Assembly (NCBI GenBank): GCA_027065695.1 | Contig: JAMONP010000052.1 | Coordinates: 1-64,000, forward strand | Source: Desulfuromonadales bacterium | Lineage (GTDB): Bacteria > Desulfobacterota > Desulfuromonadia > Desulfuromonadales > BM103 | DNA: 64,000 nucleotides | Reading direction: 5' to 3' | Shown: one piece after another, positions 18,088 to 26,164 of the stretch | Layout of the letters: the number at the start of each line of letters is the position of its first letter | Numbering within the stretch: position 1 is the first letter of the stretch | Notes under the pieces: model-generated | The model's database searches: none | Seen by the model: only the letters and a program-made list of their open reading frames with translations | Told to the model about the DNA's origin: nothing | Made by a program: the position numbers and the translations under genes

Positions 18088-19082
18088 TGTCAACACTGCT
18101 CAGTGTCGAAAATTTACACAAGGCCTTCCGTGTCAGTTCCAGCCGCCCCGGGGCACCGAAGCGGCTGCTCAAAGCTGTTGATGGCGTATCTTTTACGATC
18201 AAAGCTGGCGAAACCCTGGGTCTGGTTGGTGAATCCGGCTGCGGTAAATCGACTGCTGGCAAACTTTTGCTGCGTCTGATCGAACCAGACGACGGCATCA
18301 TCCGCTTTGACGGCAAGACAGTGACCGGTATGGCCAAGCGTGAGCTAACAGCTCTGCGGCGCGACATGCAAATGATCTTTCAGGATCCCTACTCATCGCT
18401 AAACCCGCGTATGCGCGTCGGTGACATAATTGGCGAACCTCTGATCATACATGGACTGGCAAAGGGCCAGCAAGTCCGGGAACAGGTTCTTTCATTGATG
18501 ACCAAGGTCGGCCTGAGCGCAGAACATTTTGATCGCTACCCGCATGAATTCTCAGGTGGCCAGCGCCAACGCATCGGCATCGCCCGCACCCTGGCTGTAC
18601 AACCGCGCCTGATCGTCGCTGACGAACCAGTCTCGGCGCTCGACCTGTCCATTCAGGCCCAGATCATCAACCTGCTTAAAGATCTTCAGCAGGAATTCAG
18701 CTTAACCTACCTTTTCATTTCTCACGATCTTGGTGTTATTGAGCATGTCTGTGACAGAGTGGCAGTGATGTACCTGGGCAGAATCGTCGAAGTGGCAGAT
18801 GCAGAGCTATTCTACTCGCAGCCACGCCACCCTTATAGCGAAGCGCTGCTTAACGCTGTACCAGTTCCAGACCCACAGAATGTCCGTCAACACCAGATAT
18901 TGAAAGGCGAGATCCCCTCGCCGATTGACCCGCCAAGTGGCTGCCATTTCCATCCACGCTGTCCTTATGTACAGGAGATCTGTCGACAGGAATATCCGTC
19001 ACTCGTCGAGCAGGCACCGACGCACCAGTCAGCTTGTCATTTCAGTAGCGAAGTTGGTCGCTTTCGGCAGAGCAGAAGCTGA
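18087..19082 (+). CDS. dppF: Peptide/nickel ABC transporter ATP-binding protein (DppF/OppF type), 331 aa
   Basis: Second ATPase of the pair; DppD and DppF form the heterodimeric motor of peptide importers. It has Walker [11 protein letters not shown]-loop [12 protein letters not shown], signature [14 protein letters not shown], Walker [13 protein letters not shown]-loop ISHDLG, and the C-terminal Cys-containing extension ([15 protein letters not shown]). The ATG at 18087 shares one base with the dppD stop, so translation is coupled. Downstream there is only a promoter region and an unrelated nitroreductase. The membrane subunits must be encoded elsewhere. Confidence 0.9.
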   Translation: MSTLLSVENLHKAFRVSSSRPGAPKRLLKAVDGVSFTIKAGETLGLVGESGCGKSTAGKLLLRLIEPDDGIIRFDGKTVTGMAKRELTALRRDMQMIFQDPYSSLNPRMRVGDIIGEPLIIHGLAKGQQVREQVLSLMTKVGLSAEHFDRYPHEFSGGQRQRIGIARTLAVQPRLIVADEPVSALDLSIQAQIINLLKDLQQEFSLTYLFISHDLGVIEHVCDRVAVMYLGRIVEVADAELFYSQPRHPYSEALLNAVPVPDPQNVRQHQILKGEIPSPIDPPSGCHFHPRCPYVQEICRQEYPSLVEQAPTHQSACHFSSEVGRFRQSRS

Positions 19083-19136
19083 ACAGTTATAAAGACCGTC
19101 AATCAAAAACACAATCTGCATATCACCACTGTAAAA

Positions 19137-19166
19137 TTGACAAAACTCAGAACCGACGCATAATGT
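19137..19166 (+). promoter_or_regulatory. Candidate sigma-70 promoter for the nitroreductase gene
   Basis: TTGACA at 19137–19142 and TAATGT at 19161–19166 are separated by 18 bp, about 90 bases before the nitroreductase start. The -35 is consensus and the -10 is moderate. Confidence 0.45.
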
Positions 19167-19254
19167 ATATCAAAAGCGTCATATATCATATTCCACTGGC
19201 ATATTTTAAGTAAGTCCAAACACATTCTTTAGTCTTAAGCAAAAAGGAGCTCGT

Positions 19255-19860
19255 ATGAAAACGACAGAAGCCATACATTCACGTCGATCTGTCAAACATT
19301 TCGATGCAAACCATAGTCTTACCGCTGAAGAAACGAATGAGATTTTGTCCTTGGCTATTCTTTCACCAACAGCTTTTAATATTCAAAACTGGCGTTTTGT
19401 TATCGTTGATGATCCTGACTTGAGAAAGAAAATCAGAGGGGTAGCCTGGGATCAATCACAAGTGACCGACACCTCTATGTTTATTGTCCTTTGTGCAGAT
19501 TTGAAGGCATGGGAAAAGGACCCTGGGCGTTATTGGGTAAATGCACCAAAAGAAGTTAAAGAATTTATGCTTCCAGCAATAGACAATTATTATCGCGGTA
19601 AAGATCAGGTGCAAAGAGATGAAGCTATGCGCTCCTGTGGCATTGTTGCGCAAACTATAATGCTTGCCGCAAAATCATTGGGGCACGACTCCTGTCCTAT
19701 GGACGGTTTCGATTTTGACAAAGTTGCACAGCTGATTCGCCTCCCGGATGATCATGTCATTACCATGTTTGTCGCCATTGGCAAGGGTACGAAAGAGACC
19801 TGGCCGCGACCAGGGCAACTCAGCCTTGATGATGTGGTCGTAAAGAATGTGTTTGCGTAA
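19255..19860 (+). CDS. Nitroreductase family protein, 201 aa
   Basis: FMN-dependent oxidoreductase of the nitroreductase fold, whose members reduce nitro compounds, quinones or flavins using NAD(P)H. The start IHSRRSVKHFDANHSLT contains the family's RRSVR-like FMN phosphate-binding motif. The middle region ILSPTAFNIQNWRFVIV matches the conserved SPTxxNxQPWxF pattern. The length is normal. The ATG follows AAAAAGGAGCTCGT, a strong Shine-Dalgarno. The NYN gene begins 24 bases after its stop, so they may share a transcript. The substrate is unknown. Confidence 0.87.
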   Translation: MKTTEAIHSRRSVKHFDANHSLTAEETNEILSLAILSPTAFNIQNWRFVIVDDPDLRKKIRGVAWDQSQVTDTSMFIVLCADLKAWEKDPGRYWVNAPKEVKEFMLPAIDNYYRGKDQVQRDEAMRSCGIVAQTIMLAAKSLGHDSCPMDGFDFDKVAQLIRLPDDHVITMFVAIGKGTKETWPRPGQLSLDDVVVKNVFA

Positions 19861-19884
19861 AAAGCATACGAGACAGGAGGAATA

Positions 19885-20676
19885 ATGGGAAAGGAAACTG
19901 TAGCAGTCTATTGGGATTTTGAGAATATTCATGCCAGCCTGTACGACTCTGCCAACGGAAGCGGCAGCTACGGTCGGACTCAAAACAGGAGCAAGCAGCA
20001 AGACTTGCTGCTTGATGTGCAAGCGCTATATGATTTTGCAACGACATACGGCAATGTGGCAATCAACAAGGCCTATTGCAATTGGCAATGGTTTGCAAAA
20101 TACCGTCATTCCCTGCTTAAATGTGCGGTCGAATTGATCCAGATATTCCCTCCCGGGGCTTCAGCAAAAAATGGAGCCGATATTAAATTGTCTCTTGATG
20201 CCATTGAAGATGTGCTGAGATTCCCGCATATTTCCTCAATTATTGTCATCGGTGGTGATAGTGACTTTATTCCCCTCGCACAAAAAATTAAGGCAGCGGG
20301 CAAAGACCTGATTGGTATCGGCTGTAAATCATCAACCAATCAGCATTGGGCTAACAGCTGCTCCGACTTCAAATATTACGAGTCTTTCGTCCTTGACAGC
20401 CAGACAGAGGAAAGTATTGAAGAGGATGAATCGGACATGATAAAGATCAAGGATCCGGTTGAACTTCTATCAAAAGCAATCAGACAAATAGCCAAGAAAA
20501 CTGGTGATGAGTGGGTTGTCAAAGCAGCTATCAGGCCTGTCGTGAAACGCCTTGATCCTACTTTTGATGAATCAAACTATGAATGCAAAACATTCGCAGA
20601 ACTGCTTAAGAAATACCCTGGGAGCTTCAAGATAAAACAAGGAGAACACGACCATTTAGTCAGTTTGATCGCATAG
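19885..20676 (+). CDS. NYN-domain ribonuclease-like protein with C-terminal LOTUS/OST-HTH domain, 263 aa
   Basis: The first ~165 residues are a NYN (PIN-like) domain with conserved acidic residues: VYWDFENIH (about D11, E13), then [11 protein letters not shown] and [16 protein letters not shown]. These normally coordinate metal for RNA cleavage. The last ~75 residues ([16 protein letters not shown] and [14 protein letters not shown]) match the OST-HTH/LOTUS pattern, a small RNA-binding winged helix. The start follows AGGAGG at good spacing. The family is widespread but its bacterial function is largely uncharacterised. No toxin–antitoxin partner is visible beside it. Confidence 0.82.
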   Translation: MGKETVAVYWDFENIHASLYDSANGSGSYGRTQNRSKQQDLLLDVQALYDFATTYGNVAINKAYCNWQWFAKYRHSLLKCAVELIQIFPPGASAKNGADIKLSLDAIEDVLRFPHISSIIVIGGDSDFIPLAQKIKAAGKDLIGIGCKSSTNQHWANSCSDFKYYESFVLDSQTEESIEEDESDMIKIKDPVELLSKAIRQIAKKTGDEWVVKAAIRPVVKRLDPTFDESNYECKTFAELLKKYPGSFKIKQGEHDHLVSLIA

Positions 20677-20741
20677 CGATAGTCGCCAAGAAAGGGTGGC
20701 AGCTGTTTAAAATTTCACACTACATAACTGGAGATATTTTC

Positions 20742-21227
20742 ATGCCGAGTTTTGATATAGTTTTTAAAATTGACATGCAGGAGGTCGATAATGCCGTTAA
20801 CCAGGCCCGCAAGGAAATCAATCAGCGCTACGATTTCAAAGGGACACACAATGAGATCAACCTGGAAAAAGATTGCATCGTTATTTTGGCCGCCGATGAC
20901 TATAAACTGACCGCAGTGGTTGATATCTTGCGCGGTAAGCTGGCACGTCGCAGTGTTTCTCCCAGCTGTCTTGAGTTTGGCAAAAAAGAACCGGCCTCAC
21001 TCGGTGCCATGCGCCAGCGTGTCACTCTTCTCCAGGGAATAGACAAGGAACGGGGCAAGGAGATCGTCAAAGCGATCAAAGAGAGCAAGCACAAAGTTCA
21101 GGCCCAAATTATGGATGATCAGGTACGCGTAAACGGTAAGAAGATCGATAACCTGCAGGACGTCATTCAACTACTCAAAGGCAAGGATTTCGGAATCGAC
21201 CTGCAGTTTATTAATATGCGGAGTTGA
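20742..21227 (+). CDS. yajQ: YajQ family nucleotide-binding protein, 161 aa
   Basis: Small cytosolic protein of the YajQ family. Some members (Xanthomonas, Pseudomonas) bind cyclic di-GMP and act with a LysR regulator. The start [20 protein letters not shown], the middle [11 protein letters not shown] and the end DLQFINMRS are typical. Length 161 fits exactly. The ATG follows ctggagatattttc. It stands 82 bases before the large sigma-54 regulator, whose own promoter lies between. c-di-GMP binding here is inferred by family. Confidence 0.93.
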   Translation: MPSFDIVFKIDMQEVDNAVNQARKEINQRYDFKGTHNEINLEKDCIVILAADDYKLTAVVDILRGKLARRSVSPSCLEFGKKEPASLGAMRQRVTLLQGIDKERGKEIVKAIKESKHKVQAQIMDDQVRVNGKKIDNLQDVIQLLKGKDFGIDLQFINMRS

Positions 21228-21251
21228 GCGATGCTGTACAGGATTCCCTGG

Positions 21252-21281
21252 TTGACATGAGCGTGCCATAAGTGGCACAAT
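21252..21281 (+). promoter_or_regulatory. Candidate sigma-70 promoter of the hydrogenase-like sigma-54 regulator gene
   Basis: TTGACA at 21252–21257 and CACAAT at 21276–21281 are 18 bp apart, about 30 bases before the start codon at 21310. The spacer is almost filled by the 16-bp palindrome at 21263–21278, so a protein bound there would block polymerase. Confidence 0.6.
21263..21278. promoter_or_regulatory. Operator palindrome GTGCCATAAGTGGCAC (site O1)
   Basis: Perfect GTGCCA/TGGCAC inverted repeat with a 4-base centre. It lies between the -35 and -10 of the regulator's presumed promoter. The same palindrome recurs at 23623 and 23688 upstream of the sigma-54 promoter, so it is most likely the binding site of the regulator's Fis-type HTH, here acting in self-repression. 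Confidence 0.72.
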
Positions 21282-21309
21282 CCGTACCATTAATCATCCA
21301 AGGAGTACT

Positions 21310-23580
21310 ATGGGTCCGGTTATCACCGTCAAGGAAAATTGTCGCAAATGTTACGCTTGTGTTCGTAATTGCCCTGTCAATGCAATCCGCGTTCATCGTA
21401 ATTATGCCGAGGTCATCAGTGACCGCTGCATCGGTTGCGGCAATTGCGTTAATAGCTGTTCGCAAAAAGCCAAAGTTATTGCCGATCATATCGACGAATG
21501 CAAACAGCTACTTGCCACCGACACCCCGCCGATAGCCATCCTCGGTTGTTCACATCCGGCCTTTTTCAACGATATTCGTTCTGGACAACTGGTCACCGGC
21601 CTGCGTCGACTCGGTTTTGCTGAAGTCCACGAGGGTGTCGCTGGAGTCGATCTGATCCGGGAAAGCTACCACCAAAAACTGGAGCAGGATCAACCCTACC
21701 CCCTGATAACAACTCATTGCCCGACGATTATCGATCTAATCGAAAAACATTACCCACAATTACTCAAAAACATGACCGGCACTGTCTCACCAATGGTGGC
21801 CATTGGGCGCTTTATCAAGAGTCGCACCACAAGCGAAACCCCGATTGTCTACATCAGTTCCTGCATTGCTGGCAAGGCTGAGATTACTGCCAAACAAAGC
21901 GCAGGCGCTATCGATTGCGTCATTTCTTACCTGGAATTGAGCCAGATGATCAAGGAGCGCAAACTTGATCTGCAGCGACTGGGCGAAACTGCTTTTGACG
22001 GCATGCAACCTAAGCATGGGCGCCTTTTTGCAATCTCTGGTGGACCATTAAACTCATTTGATATTGCCAACAAAATCACCAATCATGATTATGTGGAAAC
22101 TGAAGGCGAAGAGAACTCGATGGAAGTAATCGTGGACCTTGCAGCTGGTCGAATCTCACCTAAAGTGGTTGACCTTCGCTTCTGCAATGGCGGTTGTATT
22201 GGCGGCCCGGGTAAGAATAACCGCCTGACCACCTTCTCTAAACGCAACCTGATTATCAAACACCACCAGGACCAGGATCTTTATTATCGAACCAAGTCGA
22301 CCTACCTTGATGACAAACCATGGCCTGATGTAACCAGAACCTTCTCCAACAAATACGAACGACCGAAAACCCCCAGTAACGAGCGTTTGCATCAAATTCT
22401 TCAGGCAACTGATAAATATGAAACTGAAGACGAGCTAAACTGCGGCGCTTGCGGCTACACAACTTGTCGTGAGCACGCTGTTGCTGTGTACCGCGAACTG
22501 GCTGAACGCGACATGTGCCTCCCCTATTCCCTGAAGCGCCTCAAAGAGGATCATGTCAAACTTACCCAGAAATACGAACTTGCCCAACGTGCCCTGAAAC
22601 AGGAATTTGGCGAAACATCCATTATTTGCAAGGATCAACGTACCAGAGAAGTCATCAGACTAATTCATCAGGTTGGTCCGACACCGACCACAGTATTGAT
22701 TCGCGGTGAAAGCGGTACGGGTAAAGAACTGACAGCCCGTGCCATCCATGCACAAAGCCAACGCTCAGACAAACCACTCGTCACCGTAAATTGTACAACC
22801 CTGACTGACAGCCTGCTTGAAAGCGAACTCTTCGGTCACAGGAAAGGAGCCTTCACGGGTGCAATCAGCGAAAAGCGCGGCATCTTCGAAGCAGCCAACG
22901 GTGGCACTATATTCCTCGATGAAATTGGTGACATTACACCTAAACTGCAGGCAGAGCTATTGCGCGTTCTAGACAGCGGAGAAATCAGACCGGTTGGCGG
23001 CGACACATCAACCAAGGTGGATGTACGCCTGATAGCAGCAACCAATCGCAATCTCGACCAGGGTGTAGCAGAAGGATGGTTTCGCGAAGACCTCTTTTAT
23101 CGACTGAATGTTTTTACCATCACCATGCCTCCATTGCGAAGTCGACTCGACTCACTAGATGAATTGATTCAAGCATTTATTGCCAAAGCCAGCACCCGGG
23201 TCAACAAGACCCTGTCCGGGATAGAGGAACGTGCGATTCAAGCCATGCGCCAATATCATTGGCCCGGCAATATACGTGAATTGCAGAACATCATCGAACG
23301 CGCGGCAGTATTAACGCACGACGAGATTATCCGACTGGAGAACCTGCCTGTTATCTTTGGTGAACTGGTCTTGCAGTCTCCAGACAAAGCGAGCCAGAAC
23401 AACTTGCGCAGTCAACGTCAGAAGCATGTTAACGAGGTTGAAAAAAACCTCTTAACACGATATTTACGTGAGGCTGAAGGAAATGTCTCCTCTGCGGCAC
23501 GCCTTGCCGAAATTCCGAGACGCACTTTTTACCGAATGCTTAATCGCAATGGACTTAACGGCGCAAATTTTAAAACATGA
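21310..23580 (+). CDS. Sigma-54-dependent regulator with ferredoxin and Fe-only-hydrogenase-like sensor, 756 aa
   Basis: Enhancer-binding protein with an unusual Fe-S sensor. Ferredoxin motifs: Cys11, 14, 17, 21 and Cys40, 43, 46, 50. A hydrogenase large-domain-like region spans about 75–320: THCPT (Cys137), SSCIAGK (Cys185) and [11 protein letters not shown] (Cys292, Cys296), the positions of the four ligands of the H-cluster cubane. The usual TSCCP motif reads TTHCP, so the proton-transfer cysteine is replaced. A further Fe-S domain has CGACGYTTC (Cys378, 381, 386) and Cys403. The AAA+ domain shows [14 protein letters not shown] (contacts sigma-54) and FLDEIGD, then a Fis-type HTH at about 715–748. 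SD AAGGAG precedes the ATG. It probably senses redox state, H2 or CO; this is inferred. Confidence 0.88.
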   Translation: MGPVITVKENCRKCYACVRNCPVNAIRVHRNYAEVISDRCIGCGNCVNSCSQKAKVIADHIDECKQLLATDTPPIAILGCSHPAFFNDIRSGQLVTGLRRLGFAEVHEGVAGVDLIRESYHQKLEQDQPYPLITTHCPTIIDLIEKHYPQLLKNMTGTVSPMVAIGRFIKSRTTSETPIVYISSCIAGKAEITAKQSAGAIDCVISYLELSQMIKERKLDLQRLGETAFDGMQPKHGRLFAISGGPLNSFDIANKITNHDYVETEGEENSMEVIVDLAAGRISPKVVDLRFCNGGCIGGPGKNNRLTTFSKRNLIIKHHQDQDLYYRTKSTYLDDKPWPDVTRTFSNKYERPKTPSNERLHQILQATDKYETEDELNCGACGYTTCREHAVAVYRELAERDMCLPYSLKRLKEDHVKLTQKYELAQRALKQEFGETSIICKDQRTREVIRLIHQVGPTPTTVLIRGESGTGKELTARAIHAQSQRSDKPLVTVNCTTLTDSLLESELFGHRKGAFTGAISEKRGIFEAANGGTIFLDEIGDITPKLQAELLRVLDSGEIRPVGGDTSTKVDVRLIAATNRNLDQGVAEGWFREDLFYRLNVFTITMPPLRSRLDSLDELIQAFIAKASTRVNKTLSGIEERAIQAMRQYHWPGNIRELQNIIERAAVLTHDEIIRLENLPVIFGELVLQSPDKASQNNLRSQRQKHVNEVEKNLLTRYLREAEGNVSSAARLAEIPRRTFYRMLNRNGLNGANFKT

Positions 23581-23622
23581 AACGGTTCTAAGGCAATTTT
23601 TGTCACCGTTCCCACGACTAGT

Positions 23623-23638
23623 GCGCCACGGATGGCAC
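23623..23638. promoter_or_regulatory. Upstream activator site UAS1, GCGCCACGGATGGCAC
   Basis: One mismatch from the GTGCCA-N4-TGGCAC palindrome. Its centre is about 187 bp before the expected start of the sigma-54 transcript and 65 bp (about six helical turns) from UAS2, as expected for a pair of enhancer sites on one DNA face. Confidence 0.65.
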
Positions 23639-23687
23639 AGTCATTTCGCCTAAGATTGGCGAGTTTCCCCCTTTCAGGCTGCTTACC

Positions 23688-23703
23688 GTGCCATACGTGG
23701 CAC
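23688..23703. promoter_or_regulatory. Upstream activator site UAS2, GTGCCATACGTGGCAC
   Basis: Perfect GTGCCA/TGGCAC palindrome with a 4-base centre, centred about 122 bp before the expected sigma-54 transcription start. It matches the operator at 21263 in 14 of 16 positions or better. Confidence 0.72.
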
Positions 23704-23791
23704 AGTCTGCATCAAGACCAGCCAACCAACAAACACCAAGGAAACCAATGATAACAACCAGTTAAAGCTATCTACAGCCAACGAACAATCC

Positions 23792-23806
23792 TGGCACAGT
23801 AATTGC
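23792..23806 (+). promoter_or_regulatory. Sigma-54 (-24/-12) promoter
   Basis: TGGCACAGTAATTGC fits the sigma-54 consensus: TGGCAC and TTGC with GG and GC exactly 10 bases apart. Transcription should start about 12 bases after the GC, near 23818. Two palindromic activator sites lie upstream, and the neighbouring gene encodes a sigma-54 activator. No ORF starts before the terminator at 23875–23914. Confidence 0.82.
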
Positions 23807-23817
23807 TGCGGTTAGCT

Positions 23818-23914
23818 AGGCAACTGTCTAGGGATATCAGTATTCCACACAAAGGATTTCTGTTCCCTTGTTTGCGCCGCCACGGGACCTCTCTCCCCCG
23901 GGCGGCGTTTTTTT
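23818..23914 (+). ncRNA. Candidate sigma-54-driven small RNA, about 97 nt
   Basis: The interval from the expected start of the sigma-54 promoter to the T-run of a strong terminator has no ORF of note but clear hairpins. Hairpin 1 is GGGATA-TCAG-TATTCC at 23831–23846. A weaker AAGG/CCTT stem lies at about 23852–23870. Hairpin 3 is the terminator, with a 7-bp CGCCGCC/GGCGGCG stem, a bulged A, a 4-bp CGGG/CCCG extension and the open loop ACCTCTCTCC. A C/U-rich loop of this kind can pair with purine-rich ribosome binding sites. The 5' end is inferred from promoter spacing. Confidence 0.7.
23875..23914 (+). terminator. Intrinsic terminator of the small RNA
   Basis: CGCCGCC (23875–23881) pairs with GGCGGCG (23901–23907), extended by CGGG/CCCG, and seven T follow directly (23908–23914). 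It is a near-ideal rho-independent terminator. Confidence 0.88.
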
Positions 23915-23931
23915 GTTGAGTTAAGAGGAAC

Positions 23932-23961
23932 AAAAAAAGGGTTACGTATCTTGCGTACCCC
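23932..23961 (-). terminator. Hairpin with minus-strand T-run
   Basis: On the minus strand GGGGGTACG and CGTAACCC form a bulged stem followed by seven T. It would stop transcripts coming leftward from the tRNA-Ala side before they reach the small-RNA locus. Confidence 0.55.
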
Positions 23962-23969
23962 CTTTATAT

Positions 23970-23993
23970 CCAGGAGCCTGCACGACAATAAGG
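23970..23993 (+). repeat. Dispersed 24-bp repeat, diverged copy A
   Basis: CCAGGAGCCTGCACGACAATAAGG differs at three positions from the two identical copies at 53414 and 63940. It lies between the small-RNA locus and the 52-codon ORF, and like the 63940 copy is followed by a GCGAAG-type stretch. Confidence 0.7.
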
Positions 23994-24082
23994 GGCGAAG
24001 TGAAAACCCCGAAGCTTGAGAACTAGATTTTGGCTTGTTTGAGAGTAATAGCAATAGATATTGATCGAAAAGGAGCTGAAAT

Positions 24083-24241
24083 ATGGGCCAAACAGCCGGA
24101 TTTGCAGCCGGATCATGGATAGTCCGACAGCCTCCTAGATTTGTTAATAGAGTTATCTGTTTTGCCATGAGGTGTACAACGCTCGAGAGCGTATACAGCG
24201 CATTGGCTATAGCATTAGTCGCTAATGTTAAAAGATATTGA
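24083..24241 (+). CDS. Candidate small protein, 52 aa
   Basis: A 52-codon frame begins with ATG at 24083 and ends with TGA at 24241. AAAGGAG ends 7 bases before the ATG, the strongest ribosome binding site in this area. The protein starts MGQTAGFAAGSWIVRQPPRF and ends SALAIALVANVKRY. It is basic, has two cysteines near its centre (ICFAMRC) and an alanine-rich hydrophobic end that may touch the membrane. I recognise no family. It lies about 170 bases past the small-RNA terminator and before the convergent tRNA-Ala. It could belong to the same regulatory unit by read-through or have its own promoter. Confidence 0.5.
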   Translation: MGQTAGFAAGSWIVRQPPRFVNRVICFAMRCTTLESVYSALAIALVANVKRY

Positions 24242-24258
24242 TGTGGGAAAAGTAAAGA

Positions 24259-24294
24259 AAAAGGGTTCACAAGATTAATTCTTGTAAACCCTTT
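24259..24294 (-). terminator. Intrinsic terminator of tRNA-Ala
   Basis: Read on the minus strand, AAAGGGTTTACAAGA and TCTTGTGAACCCTTT pair with one mismatch around TTAA, followed by TTTCTTTAC. It lies 10 bases past the tRNA-Ala 3' end. The other side is also T-rich, so it may serve the 52-codon ORF as well. Confidence 0.75.
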
Positions 24295-24303
24295 AATTTT
24301 GCT

Positions 24304-24379
<76 letters not shown>

Positions 24380-24392
24380 AAACAGGAGCAGA

Positions 24393-24421
24393 TTTATAGC
24401 AGAGCAACCCTGGAGTGTCAA
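24393..24421 (-). promoter_or_regulatory. Sigma-70 promoter of tRNA-Ala
   Basis: On the minus strand TTGACA (24416–24421) and TATAAA (24393–24398) are 17 bp apart, 14 bases before the tRNA 5' end. Confidence 0.82.
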
Positions 24422-24525
24422 CTGCTTTTTTGTGGTGCGTATTGCCTCTAAGGGTCACTTTTGATGTGCCACCGCTTGCTACGGGGAATGCATTGATGTC
24501 CTAAAATATTCAGAATTGACCAACG

Positions 24526-25233
24526 TCAAGATTCAGGAAGTACAGGTAGGCCATCCGCTGGATCCTCATTGATCTCTTGCCAGAGTTGTTCAATATCGCG
24601 AATCAGACCCAGATGTTCTGCATTGTTGATTGCATAATAGAGTGAACCAAAGGTGTTCTTCTGGTCTTCAAGAGCGACGTAAATCAAAGCAGCATGGTAG
24701 AGTAGAAGAGCCTTCTGGTCGGCGTTTCTGACTCGCTCCAAGGCCTTGTTCAGTAGACTGATAGCTATGTCGTATTGGCTGGACTGGTAGTAAAGGAAGG
24801 CAGCTAAATCGAGCCTCTCGACACTCTTCCCTGGCAACCGTTGTAGAAGTTCTTCGGCTTCATCCAGTTTGAAAAGGTGGTTGGCATCGATCAATGCCAG
24901 GCGATGCATGACTTGTATCTGGTCGGGATCGTCCTCGGGGACCATTTCGAGGGCTCTTTCGTAAGTGCGGCGGGCTTCTTTATCCTCATCGATACGTTCA
25001 AGGAGTTCTGCGCGGCGCAAATAATAACGACCAACAACAGGGTCTTTTAGGATTGCAATTGCGTACTGGTATGCTGCTGCTGCATAAGCTTTGCTCTGCA
25101 CCAGTTGCTCTGCCTGATTAACCACCTCTTCAACCGGACGCTGGTCGTTCTTTATCGACACACCAGCACAACCACCAAGAAAGATGGTGAGGGTACATCC
25201 GATGAGGATAATGAGCCTGGCTATATGCAGCAT
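24526..25233 (-). CDS. TPR lipoprotein, 235 aa
   Basis: The N-terminus is a lipoprotein signal with lipobox LGGC (Cys22). The rest is helical with tetratricopeptide-like repeats, for example AYAAAAYQYAIAILKDPVVG, KEARRTYERALEMVPEDDPD and YDIAISLLNKALERVRNADQ. Proteins of this kind sit at the inner face of the outer membrane and serve as adaptors in envelope assembly or secretion. No specific family is recognised. It lies downstream of purC and ppiD in the same direction and may be co-transcribed with them. Confidence 0.78.
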   Translation of the reverse strand: MLHIARLIILIGCTLTIFLGGCAGVSIKNDQRPVEEVVNQAEQLVQSKAYAAAAYQYAIAILKDPVVGRYYLRRAELLERIDEDKEARRTYERALEMVPEDDPDQIQVMHRLALIDANHLFKLDEAEELLQRLPGKSVERLDLAAFLYYQSSQYDIAISLLNKALERVRNADQKALLLYHAALIYVALEDQKNTFGSLYYAINNAEHLGLIRDIEQLWQEINEDPADGLPVLPES

Positions 25234-25266
25234 ACTTGGGACTGCAGTCCTTATTCTTTGATAATG

Positions 25267-26160
25267 TTAAAGAGTGATGCCAGTCAACTGAAAGAGCGCT
25301 TCCTGATACTTCTCCGAGGTCTTGTTGACGATTTCAGGTGGTAGCGGCGGCGGCGGTGCCTGTTTGTCCCAGTCGAGGGTCTCAAGGTAGTCGCGCACAA
25401 ACTGTTTGTCGAAGCTCGACTGGGGGCCGCCCGGCTTATAGAGGTCCTTCGGCCAGAAACGTGACGAGTCGGGGGAAAGCGCTTCGTCGATCCAGATCAG
25501 ACTGCCATCATCCATGAGGCCAAACTCAAACTTGGTGTCGGCAATAATGATGCCCTTTTCCCAGGCAAAGTCACGAGCACGACTGTAAATCTCCAGGGTT
25601 TTATCGCGAACCCGTTCGGCAATCTCCAGGCCGCAGAGCCTGACCGCTTCATCAAAGGAGATGTTCTCATCATGCTCACCAAGTTCCGCCTTGGTAGAGG
25701 GAGTAAAGATCGGCTCAGCAAGTTGAGCACTCTCGAGAAGGTTTTCCGGCAGAGTGATGCCGCAGATGCTGCCCTGCTGCTGGTACTCCTTCCAGCCCGA
25801 ACCTGAGACATAACCACGCACGATACATTCGACCGGCAAGGGACGAGCTTTCTTGACCAGCATCGTGCGTCCTTCGAGTTGATCGCGGTAGGCATGGGTC
25901 ACCGCAGGGAAGTCGCTGACTTCGGTTGCAATGATATGATTCGGGATTATATCGGCCATCCGGTTGAACCAGAATATCGAAATCTGGTTAAGAACCTGAC
26001 CTTTCTTTGGGATGCCCTCATTCATGATGACATCAAAGGCGGAGAGACGGTCAGATGTTACAATCAGAAGGTTCTCACCGAGATCGTAGATGTCGCGGAC
26101 TTTGCCGCGATTAACCATTTTCAGTTCAGGCAGATTACTTTCGAGGACGATCGCACTCAT
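25267..26160 (-). CDS. purC: Phosphoribosylaminoimidazole-succinocarboxamide synthase, 297 aa
   Basis: PurC joins CAIR and aspartate with ATP to make SAICAR in de novo purine synthesis. Typical motifs are [20 protein letters not shown] near the start, the [18 protein letters not shown] stretch, [17 protein letters not shown] and the late [12 protein letters not shown]. At 297 residues it matches the long form found in many Gram-negatives and yeast. The ATG at 26160 is 5 bases past the ppiD stop, so the two genes form an operon. Confidence 0.95.
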   Translation of the reverse strand: MSAIVLESNLPELKMVNRGKVRDIYDLGENLLIVTSDRLSAFDVIMNEGIPKKGQVLNQISIFWFNRMADIIPNHIIATEVSDFPAVTHAYRDQLEGRTMLVKKARPLPVECIVRGYVSGSGWKEYQQQGSICGITLPENLLESAQLAEPIFTPSTKAELGEHDENISFDEAVRLCGLEIAERVRDKTLEIYSRARDFAWEKGIIIADTKFEFGLMDDGSLIWIDEALSPDSSRFWPKDLYKPGGPQSSFDKQFVRDYLETLDWDKQAPPPPLPPEIVNKTSEKYQEALFQLTGITL

Positions 26161-26164
26161 AAAT

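Noticed and set aside
23623-23703. TGGCAC words at 23633 and 23698 as further sigma-54 promoters
   Set aside because: No GC doublet lies 10 bases after their GG. They are halves of palindromes and make better sense as activator-binding sites.
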